Assembly (NCBI GenBank): GCA_001310455.1
Contig: BAXG01000005.1
Coordinates: 62,001-126,000 of the forward strand
Length of the DNA: 64,000 nucleotides
Source: Photobacterium sp. JCM 19050
Lineage (GTDB): Bacteria; Pseudomonadota; Gammaproteobacteria; Enterobacterales; Vibrionaceae
Direction: 5' to 3'
Positions 9,319-19,625 of this stretch are shown here, one piece after another. A program made the translations under genes and the position numbers. Position 1 is the first letter of the stretch; each line of letters begins with the position of its first letter. The notes beneath the pieces are model-generated. The model searched no databases, was not told the DNA's origin, and worked only from the letters and a program-made list of their open reading frames with translations.

Positions 9319-9332
9319 GCCGCCTCTGCGGC

Positions 9333-9387
9333 AAACCGGCTTGACGGCCGGTTTATCTCTACCGGGCAGGCTTTCAGGCCTGTCCGG
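9333..9387 (+). promoter_or_regulatory. Two hairpins between binding protein and permease genes
   Basis: AAACCGGC pairs with GCCGGTTT (9333-9354) and CCGGGCAGGC with GCCTGTCCGG (9362-9387, one G-U pair). There is no long T-run, so they more likely stabilise the upstream message or partly reduce read-through than fully terminate. Such hairpins are common after binding-protein genes of this operon type. Confidence 0.55.
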
Positions 9388-9410
9388 CGTTTCGTGCAGA
9401 GGAGGAAAGG

Positions 9411-10112
9411 ATGTTAGATCTGCATGGTTATGGTCCCTCCATATTTATGGGGGCGATTCTCACCGTTGAGCTGGCGGTTTTTTCCGTTCTTATTGCTGTC
9501 TTTCTCGGCCTGATTACGGCGCTCGCCCGCTTATCCAAGAACCCGGTTACCCGCGGTATCGCCACGGTTTATTCAACGGTTGTCCGCGGGGTGCCGGACC
9601 TTGTGCTGATGTTGCTGATCTTTTTTGGCGCCCAGATCATGCTCAACAACTTCTCTGACTGGCTGTATGAGTCCTACGAAATCGACGTATTTTTTAACGT
9701 TGACGAATTTACGGCCGGGGTCTCTACCATTGGCTTTATTTTCGGTGCTTACATGGCAGAAACGTTCCGCGGGGCATTTCTGGCTGTGGATCGTGGGCAG
9801 ATAGAGGCCGGTACAGCATACGGTATGAGTCCGTGGCTTATTTTCCGGCGAATCCTGTTCCCGCAAATGATGCGTCACGCGCTGCCGGGTATCGGGAACA
9901 ACTGGCTGGTTCTGGTCAAGACAACAGCATTGGTTTCGGTTATTGGCCTTGCTGACATGACTCGTCTGGCGAAAGAGGCGGCCGGGGCAGTGAATGAACC
10001 GTTCAAATTCTTTATCCCGGTTGCGATTGTCTACCTTGCCATTACCTCCCTTTCCGAGTTGGTATTGAAGCGGCTGGAACGAAAGTTCAGTGCCGGCGTG
10101 GTTCGGGGATAA
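9411..10112 (+). CDS. hisQ: Amino acid ABC transporter permease, HisQ type
   Basis: A 233-residue inner-membrane permease of the HisMQ family. It begins LDLHGYGPSIFMGAILTVEL after a strong GAGGAGG Shine-Dalgarno. The EAA loop that docks the ATPase is visible as EAGTAYGMSPWLIFRRILFP. Several membrane helices are evident, and VVRGVPDLVLMLLIFFG is the conserved first-half motif. It pairs with the downstream HisM-type protein to form the channel for the binding protein's substrate. The start is 92 bases after the binding-protein stop. Confidence 0.9.
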   Translation: MLDLHGYGPSIFMGAILTVELAVFSVLIAVFLGLITALARLSKNPVTRGIATVYSTVVRGVPDLVLMLLIFFGAQIMLNNFSDWLYESYEIDVFFNVDEFTAGVSTIGFIFGAYMAETFRGAFLAVDRGQIEAGTAYGMSPWLIFRRILFPQMMRHALPGIGNNWLVLVKTTALVSVIGLADMTRLAKEAAGAVNEPFKFFIPVAIVYLAITSLSELVLKRLERKFSAGVVRG

Positions 10113-10125
10113 GGGGGATCAAAAT

Positions 10126-10851
10126 ATGATGGAATCAATTTACGCGCTGCTGGACCAGAACAAGATTTTCAACTCCACAACCATACTCCATTACTGGGAT
10201 GGCCTGACGGTCACGGTCCAACTGGTTTTTCTCTCCCTGGTGATTGGCCTTATTTTGTCTGTTCCGCTGGCAATAGCCCGGACATCCAAGAACCCCTGGA
10301 TTAACCGCCCGGTATGGTTTTATGTTTACGTATTCCGTGGGACACCGCTGCTAATCCAGCTCTACATTATTTATTACGGTGTTGCGACCATTGAAGGCAT
10401 CCAGGACTCTATGTTCTGGGCGGTGGTTGAGGATGCGTTCTATCCATGCCTGTTGGCATTTGTGCTGAATACGGCAGCGTATACAACTGAAATTCTGCGC
10501 GGTGCAATCATGGCGACCCCTCATGGAGAGATTGAGGCGGGCAAGGCATATGGGATGTCACCATTCACTATTACGCGCCGGATTATCCTGCCGTCTGCGT
10601 TTCGTCGTGCTCTGCCGGCATACAGCAATGAAGTGATCTTTATGCTGCATGCCAGCTCTATTGCGTCAGTGGTTACCATTATTGACCTCACCGGTGCAGC
10701 CCGGGATATCTATGCCCGGTTTTACGCCCCCTTTGATGCTTTCCTGTTTGTGGCGGCCATCTATCTTTGCCTTACCTTTACCATCGTATATGCGTTTAAG
10801 CGTCTGGAAGGGAAGTGGCACAGACACTTGCGGCCGTTGGAAACGAAATAG
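10126..10851 (+). CDS. hisM: Amino acid ABC transporter permease, HisM type
   Basis: Second permease subunit, 241 residues. ATG 10126 (or 10129) lies behind AAGGGGG and is 13 bases after the previous stop; the 10090 extension overlaps the upstream gene and lacks homology. The family motif VFRGTPLLIQLYIIYYG and the EAA loop EAGKAYGMSPFTITRRIILP are present. It would form a heterodimeric channel with the HisQ-type protein. Last gene of the operon, followed by a terminator. Confidence 0.9.
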   Translation: MMESIYALLDQNKIFNSTTILHYWDGLTVTVQLVFLSLVIGLILSVPLAIARTSKNPWINRPVWFYVYVFRGTPLLIQLYIIYYGVATIEGIQDSMFWAVVEDAFYPCLLAFVLNTAAYTTEILRGAIMATPHGEIEAGKAYGMSPFTITRRIILPSAFRRALPAYSNEVIFMLHASSIASVVTIIDLTGAARDIYARFYAPFDAFLFVAAIYLCLTFTIVYAFKRLEGKWHRHLRPLETK

Positions 10852-10873
10852 ACTGAAAGGTTCGCCCCGAAAC

Positions 10874-10899
10874 AAAAGCCAGCATTACCGCTGGCTTTT
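10874..10899. terminator. Bidirectional terminator
   Basis: AAAAGCCAGC, loop ATTACC, GCTGGCTTTT. It separates the ABC operon from the convergent crotonase gene and has A/T tracts on both sides. Confidence 0.85.
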
Positions 10900-10922
10900 G
10901 ACTGACAGGTGAATGTCAGTGT

Positions 10923-11768
10923 TTACGTCACATCCTGAATGTTGATTACCAGACTGTCCCAGTCGCGCTGATTGTCCAGGCTGAACTGCGCTCCATTGTC
11001 GTCGGCGTACTGAAAGCGTTTGATAGCCGGAGTCTGGCTGGTGGCCTGGTAAAGCCAGTAAGCTTCCTCTTTGAGTGATTCGTCTATCGGGAGATCGACA
11101 GACGCGTAAACGGTCCGTTTGCAGGCCTCGATTGAGGCAGACGGGAATTTTGCAATCCGGTTGGCAAGGGCGTCAACAAATGGCCCGAGCTCATCGGGCT
11201 CAAATGCGCGGTTTATCGTTCCATAAGCCTCAGCCTGGTCGACATCAAAATCTTTCGCACTCAAGACGATTTCCAACGCCCGGCCCAGCCCCACCTGACG
11301 GGCCATACGAGAAGCCCCTCCGCCGCAGGGTAATATCCCCATGCCGACTTCCATCTGCATAAACCTGGCTTTTCCTCTTGCGGCGAAACGCATGTCACAG
11401 GCCAGCATAAATTCGTGTCCGCCACCCCGTGCAAAACCTTCCACCTTAGCAATGGTAACCTGTGGCACTTCACTTACTCGCTGAAGTACTTTCTGAAGAT
11501 AAAGCAGCTCAACCTCTTCTCTGGAAACAGCGTCCGTTGACATGTCTTTAAGGAAGTTTGTGTCGGCATGGGCAACAAAAATCTCAGGATTTGCAGACTG
11601 GAATACAACCACCTTGATAGCAGGGTCGCCTTCCAGCAGCTCACAGAGCCGGTTGAGGTCATCCAGCATGGGTATGCCCTGTATGTTCACCGGTGGATAA
11701 TCGAAGGTGACCGTAAGAACCCCTTCATTGGAATTTGCGTTAAACGTCGTAAAGCCCGCGTAAGCCAT
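10923..11768 (-). CDS. Enoyl-CoA hydratase/isomerase (crotonase) family protein
   Basis: A 281-residue crotonase-fold protein. ATG 11768 follows an AAGGAGAAC Shine-Dalgarno, which decides the start over the longer frame. The oxyanion-hole and CoA-binding regions are visible around AHADTNFLKDM and FARGGGHEFMLACDMRFA, followed by GILPCGGGASRMARQVG, where the substrate glutamate region of hydratases falls. The protein lacks the typical AGGCELA spelling, so the exact reaction is not assignable. No beta-oxidation genes are adjacent and it appears to be a single-gene unit. Confidence 0.75.
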   Translation of the reverse strand: MAYAGFTTFNANSNEGVLTVTFDYPPVNIQGIPMLDDLNRLCELLEGDPAIKVVVFQSANPEIFVAHADTNFLKDMSTDAVSREEVELLYLQKVLQRVSEVPQVTIAKVEGFARGGGHEFMLACDMRFAARGKARFMQMEVGMGILPCGGGASRMARQVGLGRALEIVLSAKDFDVDQAEAYGTINRAFEPDELGPFVDALANRIAKFPSASIEACKRTVYASVDLPIDESLKEEAYWLYQATSQTPAIKRFQYADDNGAQFSLDNQRDWDSLVINIQDVT

Positions 11769-11933
11769 CTTGTTCTCCTTGATATAGTGGTCATTAACGT
11801 GCAACAACGACGCTACCACCATCAATTTGCCTGAATAACCGGCCACAAATCTGAATGAGTTTTTAGATTGTGTTGATAATCAATCAAGGCAAGTGAACCG
11901 TGATGAACAAAATGAGGGAAAACGATAAGCAGC

Positions 11934-11957
11934 AAAAGCCAGCGTGAGAGCTGGCTT
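11934..11957 (-). terminator. Terminator downstream of xthA
   Basis: On the minus strand AAGCCAGC, six-base loop, GCTGGCTT followed by TTGCTGCTT. It lies 28 bases past the xthA stop. Confidence 0.75.
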
Positions 11958-11984
11958 GGCGAGTAGCATGACTAAGAGGAGTGA

Positions 11985-12790
11985 TTAGTCGAACGTCGAC
12001 CAAATTGGCGCATGATCTGATGGCTTTTCAATCCCACGCAGTTCGTAATCAATGCCGGCATCTTTCAATCGGTCTGAAAGCGTGTTGGTTACCATGATGG
12101 AGTCGATGCGAAGACCCCGGTTGTCGTCAAAGCCTTTAGAGCGGTAGTCAAACCACGAGAACCTGTCATTCACCTCCGGGTAGAGTTTGCGGAAAGAATC
12201 CGTAAAGCCCCAATCGAGCAGAGTTTTCAGCCATTCACGTTCTTCCGGCAGGAAAGAACACTTGCCAGTGCGCAGCCAGCGTTTGGCATTTTGCTCACCA
12301 ATCCCAATGTCGAGGTCGATAGGTGAGATATTAATGTCACCCATCACGATAACATCGTCTTCCGGCTTGTGGTGATCGTTCAGGTAAGTCATCAGATCTT
12401 GGTAGAACTTCTCTTTCGCCGGGAACTTGGTAGGGTGCTCGCGGTTCTCCCCCTGAGGGAAATAACCATTCAGGATCACAAGATCCCGACCATTTTCCTG
12501 CTTGAACCACCGATGATCATCCGGCGCTGGGCATCTTCGTCATCGGTCGGGAAGCCTTTCAGGATAAATTCCGGCTCTTGCTTGCACAGCATGGCAACAC
12601 CGTAATGGCCTTTTTGACCGTGGAAGTAAACCCGGTAACCCATGGCTTCAACATCCTCGACCGGAAAGGCGTCATCGTGAACCTTGATCTCCTGAAGGCC
12701 GATAACATCGGGCTGATGTTTGTCGATAAGAGCCTGAAGCTGGTGAAGGCGTGCGCGCAGACCATTGATATTGAATGAAATAACCTTCAT
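11985..12790 (-). CDS. xthA: Exodeoxyribonuclease III, apparent frameshift
   Basis: XthA is the major AP endonuclease and 3'-5' exonuclease of base-excision repair. The N-terminal part reads [20 protein letters not shown] with the metal-binding glutamate in [10 protein letters not shown]; the C-terminal part carries NGYFPQGE, the active-site [32 protein letters not shown] and the catalytic SDHAP. The reading frame breaks near 12515: one T missing from a GGTTTCAAG-like stretch. Adding it restores [16 protein letters not shown] and a 268-residue protein, the same length as E. coli XthA. I treat the gene as functional with a sequence error. Single gene with its own terminator. Confidence 0.93.
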
Positions 12791-13041
12791 TGTGGTTTTT
12801 ATCCTTGTTGTCAGCGTGTCTCAGTCTCGGTGAGACTTCTCTGTTGTCCTTACTGTACCAGCCTTGCCGGGCACTGCAAAAATTGAATTTGCGTATTCTG
12901 TTAATAGGTGGTTTCAGAGAAAAGTAATGAAGCAATTCTCCCTCCTTCAATTTTTTCGACCAATTCCGCCAGCTTTAACCCACCGACACATCACCGTTCA
13001 GCTTTTATAATCAACAGAACGCTATATAAGGGAGAGCGCAC

Positions 13042-13995
13042 ATGGGAAAGCTGGTTGAAGGCCTTTGGCATGATGTCTGGTACGACACCAAATCATCAAA
13101 CGGGAAGTTTGTCAGGGAAGATGCCGGGTTTCGCTCTTGGGTAACACCGAGCGGAGAGGCCGGACCGACGGGGGATAGTGGCTTCGCTGCTGAATCCGGG
13201 CGATATCATCTGTATGTTTCCCTTGCCTGTCCCTGGGCACACCGAACGTTGATATTTCGCGAGCTCAAAGGGCTGGTGGAGCACATCGACGTGACCGTTG
13301 TTGATGCCGAAATGCTGGAAAAAGGATGGTCTTTTTCCGCGCCTGAGCCTTTGTACGGCTTTACCCATCTTTACGAGCTTTATGTCAAAGCTAAACCGGA
13401 CTACACCGGGCGGGTGACTGTGCCTGTGCTTTGGGACAAGAAAACAGAAACCATTGTCAGCAATGAGTCTTCTGAAATTATCCGGATGTTCAACAGTGCC
13501 TTTAACGGACTTACGGGCAATGAGCTGGATTTCTATCCGCAAAGTCTGCGGGAAACCATTGATGATTGGAACGGGTTTGTTTACCCGAATGTTAACAATG
13601 GCGTGTACCGGTGTGGTTTTGCCACGCAGCAGGAGGCGTATGAAGAGGCCTATGAAAAGCTGTTTTCGGCGTTAGACAGTCTGGAAGCCCACCTGAGCCA
13701 GTCACGATACCTGGCCGGTGACAACATTACAGAGGCAGACTGGCGGCTCTTTACCACATTAATCCGGTTCGATCCGGTGTATGTCGGGCACTTTAAGTGC
13801 AATAAACAACGGATTGCCGACTATCCGAACCTGTATTGTTACATGAAGGCGCTATACCAGCATCCGGGCGTTGCTGAGACAGTGGATTTCAAACATATCA
13901 AAGACCACTATTACGTCAGCCACAAAACCATCAACCCAACCGGAATTGTCTCGAAAGGGCCGGAGCAGGATCTGTGGGCACCACATGGGCGATAA
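13042..13995 (+). CDS. yqjG: Glutathionyl-hydroquinone reductase YqjG
   Basis: Xi-class glutathione transferase, 317 residues, that reduces glutathionyl-hydroquinones to hydroquinones. The N-terminal thioredoxin-like domain holds the catalytic cysteine in ACPWAHRT (Cys63); VPVLWDKKTETIVSNESSEI is the glutathione-binding part; the helical C-terminal domain contains DNITEADWRLFTTLIRFD. ATG 13042 follows GGGAGAG. Cytoplasmic. It lies between xthA (divergent) and the tRNA-Tyr genes (convergent), separated from them by a strong hairpin. Confidence 0.92.
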   Translation: MGKLVEGLWHDVWYDTKSSNGKFVREDAGFRSWVTPSGEAGPTGDSGFAAESGRYHLYVSLACPWAHRTLIFRELKGLVEHIDVTVVDAEMLEKGWSFSAPEPLYGFTHLYELYVKAKPDYTGRVTVPVLWDKKTETIVSNESSEIIRMFNSAFNGLTGNELDFYPQSLRETIDDWNGFVYPNVNNGVYRCGFATQQEAYEEAYEKLFSALDSLEAHLSQSRYLAGDNITEADWRLFTTLIRFDPVYVGHFKCNKQRIADYPNLYCYMKALYQHPGVAETVDFKHIKDHYYVSHKTINPTGIVSKGPEQDLWAPHGR

Positions 13996-14022
13996 GTGTT
14001 GAATTGTTGGAGACGCAAAAAC

Positions 14023-14055
14023 GACAAAAGCCGGTGAAAATCACCGGCTTTTGTC
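14023..14055. terminator. Strong bidirectional terminator between yqjG and tRNA-Tyr
   Basis: A perfect 15-base-pair stem (GACAAAAGCCGGTGA and complement) with an AAA loop. T tracts occur on both strands, so it can end both yqjG and the tRNA transcript coming from the right. Confidence 0.88.
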
Positions 14056-14063
14056 TTGAATGA

Positions 14064-14148
14064 TGGTGGTGGGAGAAGGATTCGAACCTTCGAAGGCTGA
14101 GCCGTCAGATTTACAGTCTGATCCCTTTGGCCACTCGGGAATCCCACC
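14064..14148 (-). tRNA. tRNA-Tyr (GTA), third copy in transcription order
   Basis: 85 bases including encoded CCA. Acceptor arm GGTGGGA pairs with TCCCACC; the anticodon arm reads CAGACTGTAAATCTG with anticodon GTA; T-loop GGTTCGAATCC. Long variable arm, as in type II tRNA-Tyr. Confidence 0.96.
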
Positions 14149-14172
14149 ACGGGGTAACGCAAATTGTAAAGA

Positions 14173-14256
14173 TGGTGGTGGGGAAGGATTCGAACCTTCG
14201 AAGGCTGAGCCGTCAGATTTACAGTCTGATCCCTTTGGCCACTCGGGAACCCCACC
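14173..14256 (-). tRNA. tRNA-Tyr (GTA), second copy, one base short
   Basis: Nearly identical to the flanking copies but 84 bases: the C-run at the junction of T-stem and 3' acceptor strand has one C fewer. As written, the T-stem base pair next to the acceptor is lost. The C-run position makes a homopolymer sequencing error the simplest reading. Confidence 0.93.
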
Positions 14257-14282
14257 ACGGGAGAACGCATTGTAACAAAAAA

Positions 14283-14367
14283 TGGTGGTGGGGGAAGGAT
14301 TCGAACCTTCGAAGGCTGAGCCGTCAGATTTACAGTCTGATCCCTTTGGCCACTCGGGAACCCCACC
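14283..14367 (-). tRNA. tRNA-Tyr (GTA), first copy in transcription order
   Basis: 85 bases with encoded CCA; acceptor GGTGGGG with CCCCACC, anticodon GTA, long variable arm. Promoter-proximal gene of the three-copy array. Confidence 0.96.
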
Positions 14368-14672
14368 ACAAGTGCGGGGCGAATATTAACAGACAGATTG
14401 ATCCTGTAAAGGGATTTCTTTGCAATCATATTTCGTTTGCTGATTTTTTCGGCGTAAGGGTGAGAAATTAAACCAACTGGATGGTTTTGGCGCATTTCTC
14501 CGGTTTTTCCTTTTTACTGACATCGTGTGCACCGAATTTAGTACGCGATAAAGCTCTCACATTGCGATTGCGTAAGTATTTGTAAATCCCGGTGTGATTT
14601 ACACTTCTTTACCCTATTTGCATAAGGTCTTGGGTAAACTCGCCCGAGTCTTATATGTCATGGTTTCCACCG
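14368..14672. other. Divergent region between the tRNA-Tyr array and the RND operon
   Basis: No gene is seen in 305 bases. The left end carries the tRNA promoter. The right end precedes the membrane-fusion-protein gene and lacks an obvious Shine-Dalgarno or palindromic repressor site. Confidence 0.55.
14383..14410 (-). promoter_or_regulatory. Promoter of the tRNA-Tyr array
   Basis: On the minus strand TTTACA, 16-base spacer, TAATAT, followed by a G/C-rich discriminator. This is the usual arrangement of a stringently controlled stable-RNA promoter, and it points into the three tRNA genes. Confidence 0.7.
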
Positions 14673-15759
14673 ATGAAAAAAGTCCATGTTTCTTCCCTGT
14701 CCATTCTGGCTGTCTCGTGTGCCGGGTGGTGGTATTACGCATCTGCGGCCAATACGGCGAAACCTCAAGCGCCCAAGCGTCCGCCGGTACAGGTTGCAAC
14801 GTCTTTGGTTGATGCCCAGAGCCTTTCTTCTTCCCTCAGTCTTGTCGGCAACCTTGATGCCGTTCGCTCTTTGGAAGTGGCTTCAGAAATCACAGGGAAA
14901 GTTGACCGCATTGCAGTAAGCGCCAACCAAAAAGTGAAAAAAGGTCAATTACTGATAGAAATCGACCCGGTTAAAGCCAAAGCAGCATTGCTGGAAGCCA
15001 AGGCGTATTACACCGACGAGCAGCGCAAGCTGGAAGATTACCGGAAGCTAATCAAGCGAAGTGCGATTACCCAGACTGAGCTGGATGCCCAGCAAGCCAG
15101 CGTGGATATTGCCAAAGCGCGAATGGATGTAGCGCAAGCAAACTATGACGACCACTTTATCCGTGCACCGTTCAGCGGCGTGGTTGGCCTTATTGATTTC
15201 AGCATAGGCAAACTCGTCAATGCCGGTGAAACGCTGTTTACACTCGACGATCTTTCTACCATGCAACTGGACGTGAACGTACCGGAGCAACATCTGGGTG
15301 ACCTCCATACCGGGCTGGTGGTGGAGGCCGGTAACCAGGCGTGGCCGGAAGATACGTTCAGCGGCAAGCTGGAGAATGTGGATACCCGGGTAAACAGTGA
15401 CTCCCTGAACGTACGAGCCGTATTCTGTTTGCCAACCGGAAATGAAACTCAAGCCGGGAATGATGATGACGGCGACACTCACGTTCGACCCGCAAACTGT
15501 ACCGGTAATTCCGGTTCAGGCTATCGAATACTCCGGTACCCGCCGTTATGTTTATGTGGTGGGGGTCGAGGGGATCGCCAAGCGTACCGAAGTTGACCTG
15601 GGTGCCCGGTTCGACAACCAGGTACAGATTGATGACGGTGTCACTGTGGGCGAACGCATTGTGGTTCAAGGGCTGGTGAATATGCGCGATGGCGCGAGAG
15701 TTAAGGACCTTTCCACCGCCAAGCTGGACGCGAAGGCGCCGGTTAAAGAGGGCAAGTAA
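14673..15759 (+). CDS. RND efflux membrane fusion protein, apparent frameshift
   Basis: Periplasmic adaptor that joins an RND pump to an outer membrane channel. An N-terminal membrane anchor or signal (KKVHVSSLSILAVSCAGWWYY) is followed by lipoyl half-motifs (GKVDRIAVSANQKVKKGQLL and IRAPFSGVVGLIDFSIGKLV), a coiled-coil hairpin between them, and a beta-barrel. The frame breaks between about 15415 and 15445; losses at two C-runs explain it (VRAVF then ANPEMKLKPGM). Restored length is about 362 residues. ATG 14673 is chosen because the signal sequence starts there; no good Shine-Dalgarno is seen. The pump gene begins 1 base after the stop. Confidence 0.85.
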
Positions 15760-18700
15760 ATGTGGCTCTCTGATATTTCCGTAAAACGCCCGGTTGTTGC
15801 GGTCGTACTCAGTCTGTTGCTCTGTGTGTTCGGCCTGGTGTCATTTGACCGCCTGCCGGTGCGTGAAATGCCGGATATCGACAGCCCTGTCGTTTCGATT
15901 GGCACCCGGTATGCCGGTGCATCGGCCAGTATAATGGAAAGCCAGATCACTCAGGTGTTGGAAGATGAGCTTTCCGGTATCAGCGGTATTGAGGAAATCA
16001 CCTCGGTAACCCGCAACGGATTTTCACGAATCACCGTCGAGTTTGAACTCGACTGGGACCTGATTGAAGGCGTGAGTGACGTGCGGGATGCGGTAGCCCG
16101 TGCCCAGCGTCGCCTGCCGGATGAAGCGGACGAACCGGTTGTTTCCCGAGATAACGGCTCTGGTGAGCCGGCGCTTTATATCAACCTCGCATCCTCTGAG
16201 ATGGATCGTGCCCAACTGACAGAATATGCCGAGCGCACACTGGAAGACCGGTTCAGCCTGATTTCAGGTGTCAGCTCCGTGGGGATATACGGTGCGCTTT
16301 ATAAGGTGATGTATGTGGAGCTGGATCCGGTGTTGATGGCCGGGCGTGGCGTCACCACCAATGATATTTCCGCCGCGCTGCGGGCTGAAAACATTGAAAG
16401 CCCGGGCGGAGAGATTCGAAATGATGTCACCACCATGCCAGTCCGCACCAAAAGACTTTATATGACACCGGAGGATTTCCGCTATCTGGTGGTGCGGACG
16501 GCAAATGACGGCTCCCCGATTTACCTGAAGGATGTCGCCAAGGTCTTTATCGGTTCAGAAAATGAAAATGCGACGTTCAAGAACAACGGAGTTAACAACC
16601 TCAGCCTGGCAATAGTGCCGCAATCTGATGCCAACCCGCTGGATGTGGCGAAGAACGTTCGAGAACTGGTGGACTCACTGCAAAGCTTCCTCCCGGATGG
16701 AACTCGCCTTTGGGTGGACTATGACTCCACCGTCTTTATCGAACGTTCTATTTCAGAGGTTTACAGCACCTTGTTTGTCACCGGTCTGCTGGTGGTGCTG
16801 GTGCTCTATATCTTTATCGGGCAGGCAAGGGCAACGCTGATACCGGCAGTGACCGTGCCGGTTTCGCTGGTCTCCGCCTTTATTGCAGCGTACTTCTTCG
16901 GTTTTTCCATCAACTTGCTGACCTGATGGCGCTTATTCTGGCTATCGGTCTGGTGGTGGATGACGCCATCGTGGTGGTGGAAAATATGTTCCACCATATC
17001 GAGAAGGGTGAAACCCCGTTGGTTGCGGCGTACCGGGGAACCCGTGAAGTCGGTTTTGCGGTTGTGGCCACCACCGCGGTTCTGGTGATGGTGTTCCTGC
17101 CGATTTCCTTTATGGAAGGCATGGTCGGCAAACTGTTTACTGAGTTTTCAGTGCTGTTGTCCGTGTCCGTGATTTTCTCGTCAGTGGTGGCGTTGACCCT
17201 CACTCCCGTGATGGGCAGCAAACTGCTAAAGGCGAATGTCCGCCGTGGTCGCTTCAATCAGTTGGTAGATAAAGGTTTTACCAAACTTGAAAACGGCTAC
17301 CGTTTTATTGTGACTGGCGCAGTAAAAGCCGCTGGGGAGCACCTTTGGTAATTGCTGCCTGTTTAGGCGGAAGCTACTGGTTTATGCAGCAAGTCCCCGC
17401 CCAGCTTGTTCCACAGGAAGACCGTGGCGTATTGATGGCGTTTGTGAAAGGTGCTGAAGGAACAGCTTACAACCGTATGGTTGGCAATATGGAGCAGGTG
17501 GAAGACCGCCTTCTCCCGCTGGTTGAAGAAGGTCTGCTGCTGTCCGTCAGTATCCAGACCCCGGCGTTCGGTGGCATGGCCGGAGACCAGACCGGCTTTG
17601 TCATCATGCAGCTTGAAGACTGGAACAAGCGAGATCTGTCTGCTTCCGAGATTCTGGCAAAAGTCCGGCAGTCGCTGGGTGGGATTCCTGATGTCAGGGT
17701 GTTCCCGTTTATGCCGGGCTTCCGTGGGGGCTCCAGTGAACCGGTTCAGTTTGTCCTTGGCGGGGCTGACTACGAAACCCTGTTCAAGTGGGCGACGGTA
17801 CTGAAAGAACAGCTGGAAGCGAGCAAGCTGGCAAACGGTGTCGACCTTAACTACGCAGAGACCACGCCGGAGCTGGTGGTCAACATTGACCGTCGCCGGG
17901 CAGCAGAGCTGGGTATCAGTGCCCAGGAAATCTCCAACACGCTGGAGGTGATGCTGGGCGGAAAGAGTGAAACGACCTTTGTTGATCGTGGTGAAGAGTA
18001 TGACGTTTACCTGCGTGGTGATGAAAAACGTTTCAACTCATCTGCGGATCTGAGCCAGATTTACCTGCGTTCCCGCAGTGGCAAGCTGGTAACACTGGAC
18101 ACGGTAGCCAGCCTTGAAGAGGTTGCCTCAGCCCAGCGTCTCTCGCACACAGACAAGCAAAAATCGATCACCCTGAAAGCCAACCTGGAACCCGGGCATA
18201 CCCTTGGTGAAGTACTGGACTTCCTGGATGCCAAAGCGATTGAACAGTTGCCGAAGGATATTACCATCTCCTATGCCGGTGAATCCCAGGAATTCAAGGA
18301 TAACCAGAGCAGCATGCTGATGGTGTTTGGGCTTGCTATGCTGGTGGCTTACCTGGTTCTGGCGGCGCAGTTCGAAAGCTTTATCAACCGTTGGTGGTGA
18401 TGCTGACTGTGCCGATGGGGATTTTCGGTGGCCTGTTCGGCCTGTGGCTGAGCGGGCAGGGGCTCAATGTTTACAGCCAGATCGGGATGATCATGCTGAT
18501 AGGTATGGTGACCAAGAACGGTATCCTGATTGTGGAATTTGCCGGCCAGCTCCGTGACCGGGGTATTGAGTTCCAGCAGGCGATTATTGATGCATCGGTG
18601 CGTCGCCTGCGCCCAATCCTGATGACGGCGTTTACCACGCTTGCAGGCGCCATTCCGCTGATCATCTCGACCGGTGCAGGCGCAGAAAGCCGGATTGCGG

Positions 18701-18870
18701 TGGGTACGGTCGTATTCTCCGGTATGGCATTCGCTACCATGGTAACGCTGTTGGTTATTCCGGCGATGTGCCGTCTGATGGCAACTCATTCTCACTCTCC
18801 GGGCTTTATTGCCGATAAGCTGGAAAAAGAGTTGGCGAAGGACAAAGTACACCGTCCGGGACACGGCTAA
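15760..18870 (+). CDS. RND efflux pump inner-membrane transporter (AcrB/MexI family), three apparent frameshifts
   Basis: Proton-driven multidrug exporter of the HAE1 family, working as a trimer with the upstream adaptor. It starts WLSDISVKRPVVAVVLSLLL; the proton-relay helix shows GLVVDDAIVVVEN; the second half repeats the topology and ends near GTVVFSGMAFATMVTLLVIP. The frame breaks near 16920, 17310-17345 and 18398. Each is repaired by one base in a run: CCC at INLLTLMALI, AAAAA at VKSRWGAPLV, CCC at INPLVVMLTV. The restored protein is 1037 residues, the normal length. No outer membrane channel gene is adjacent, so TolC is the likely partner. Substrates cannot be told from sequence. Confidence 0.9.
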
Positions 18871-18907
18871 TCCCCTGAATATCCGGATGAAGTGTTAACC
18901 AGAAAGA

Positions 18908-18938
18908 AAAAAGCGCGGGTTTGAATTCCGCGCTTTTT
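18908..18938. terminator. Bidirectional terminator after the RND operon
   Basis: AAAAAGCGCGG, nine-base loop, CCGCGCTTTTT. It lies between convergent genes. Confidence 0.87.
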
Positions 18939-18957
18939 CATTTATTGGCTCCAGAAA

Positions 18958-19564
18958 TCAGAAATTGGCACCAATTGAGAATTGCAGGCCATTGATGTCG
19001 CCGATATCCATCAGTTCGCCTTTGCCATCCAGGTCACTGGCAATGACGTGGACATATTCACCGCGCAACCAGAACTTTTCGTTCAGGTCATATTGCACAC
19101 CGCCACCGACTTCAAACATAAACGTGTTGTCGTTAGTTGCCTGGGTAATGGTGCTGTTATCCCGGTACTTTATTTTGGCTTTGCCACCTATAACTGATCC
19201 CCGGGCAAACAGGCTCAAAGGGGTATCAAACAGCTGTCCGGTTGTCGGGATAACAGAAAAACCTATTTGATGAATATCAACTTGTGCATTTTTTCCGCTG
19301 GGATTGTACTCACCATATTCTGAACTGACGTAACGGTAGTAGGTTCCAGGCCAAGGTTAGGTGCAGTTGATATCCCATTCCGACATGGAAGCTGGGGTCT
19401 TCATTTTTGCCGTTGTAATCGCGTTCACGACTGTCGGAGGAATAAGCCACCGTGCCACCACCAATGTACCCGTAGCTGTAAGCGTCAAACTCCTGCTCTT
19501 CCGCCATAACGCTGCCCGCCGACAGTGTGAGCAATAAAGCGGGAATGGCATAAGCAACTTTCAC
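18958..19564 (-). CDS. Outer membrane beta-barrel protein, two apparent frameshifts
   Basis: Small OmpA/OmpW-like porin-type barrel of unknown role. The signal peptide is KVAYAIPALLLTLSAGSVMA. Alternating strands such as SYGYIGGGTVAYS, TYYRYVSSEYGEY and FMFEVGGGVQYDLNEKFWLRGEYVHV follow, and the protein ends NGLQFSIGANF with the C-terminal phenylalanine that marks barrel proteins for BAM. The frame breaks near 19366 and 19345; one base added at each (G, then A) gives a continuous 202-residue protein. No neighbour suggests a function; the gene stands alone. Confidence 0.75.
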
Positions 19565-19625
19565 AATGAAATCCTTTTAGATATGTTTAAGTAACGTGGA
19601 AAATTCTTATAAGAGAGAAAGCATT

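Noticed and set aside
14060..14495. Long open reading frames through the tRNA-Tyr array
   Set aside because: They consist of three near-identical repeats translated from the tRNA genes and have no protein character.
15760..18870. RND pump as a decayed pseudogene
   Set aside because: All three breaks are single-base losses in runs, and the protein is otherwise complete with proton-relay residues.
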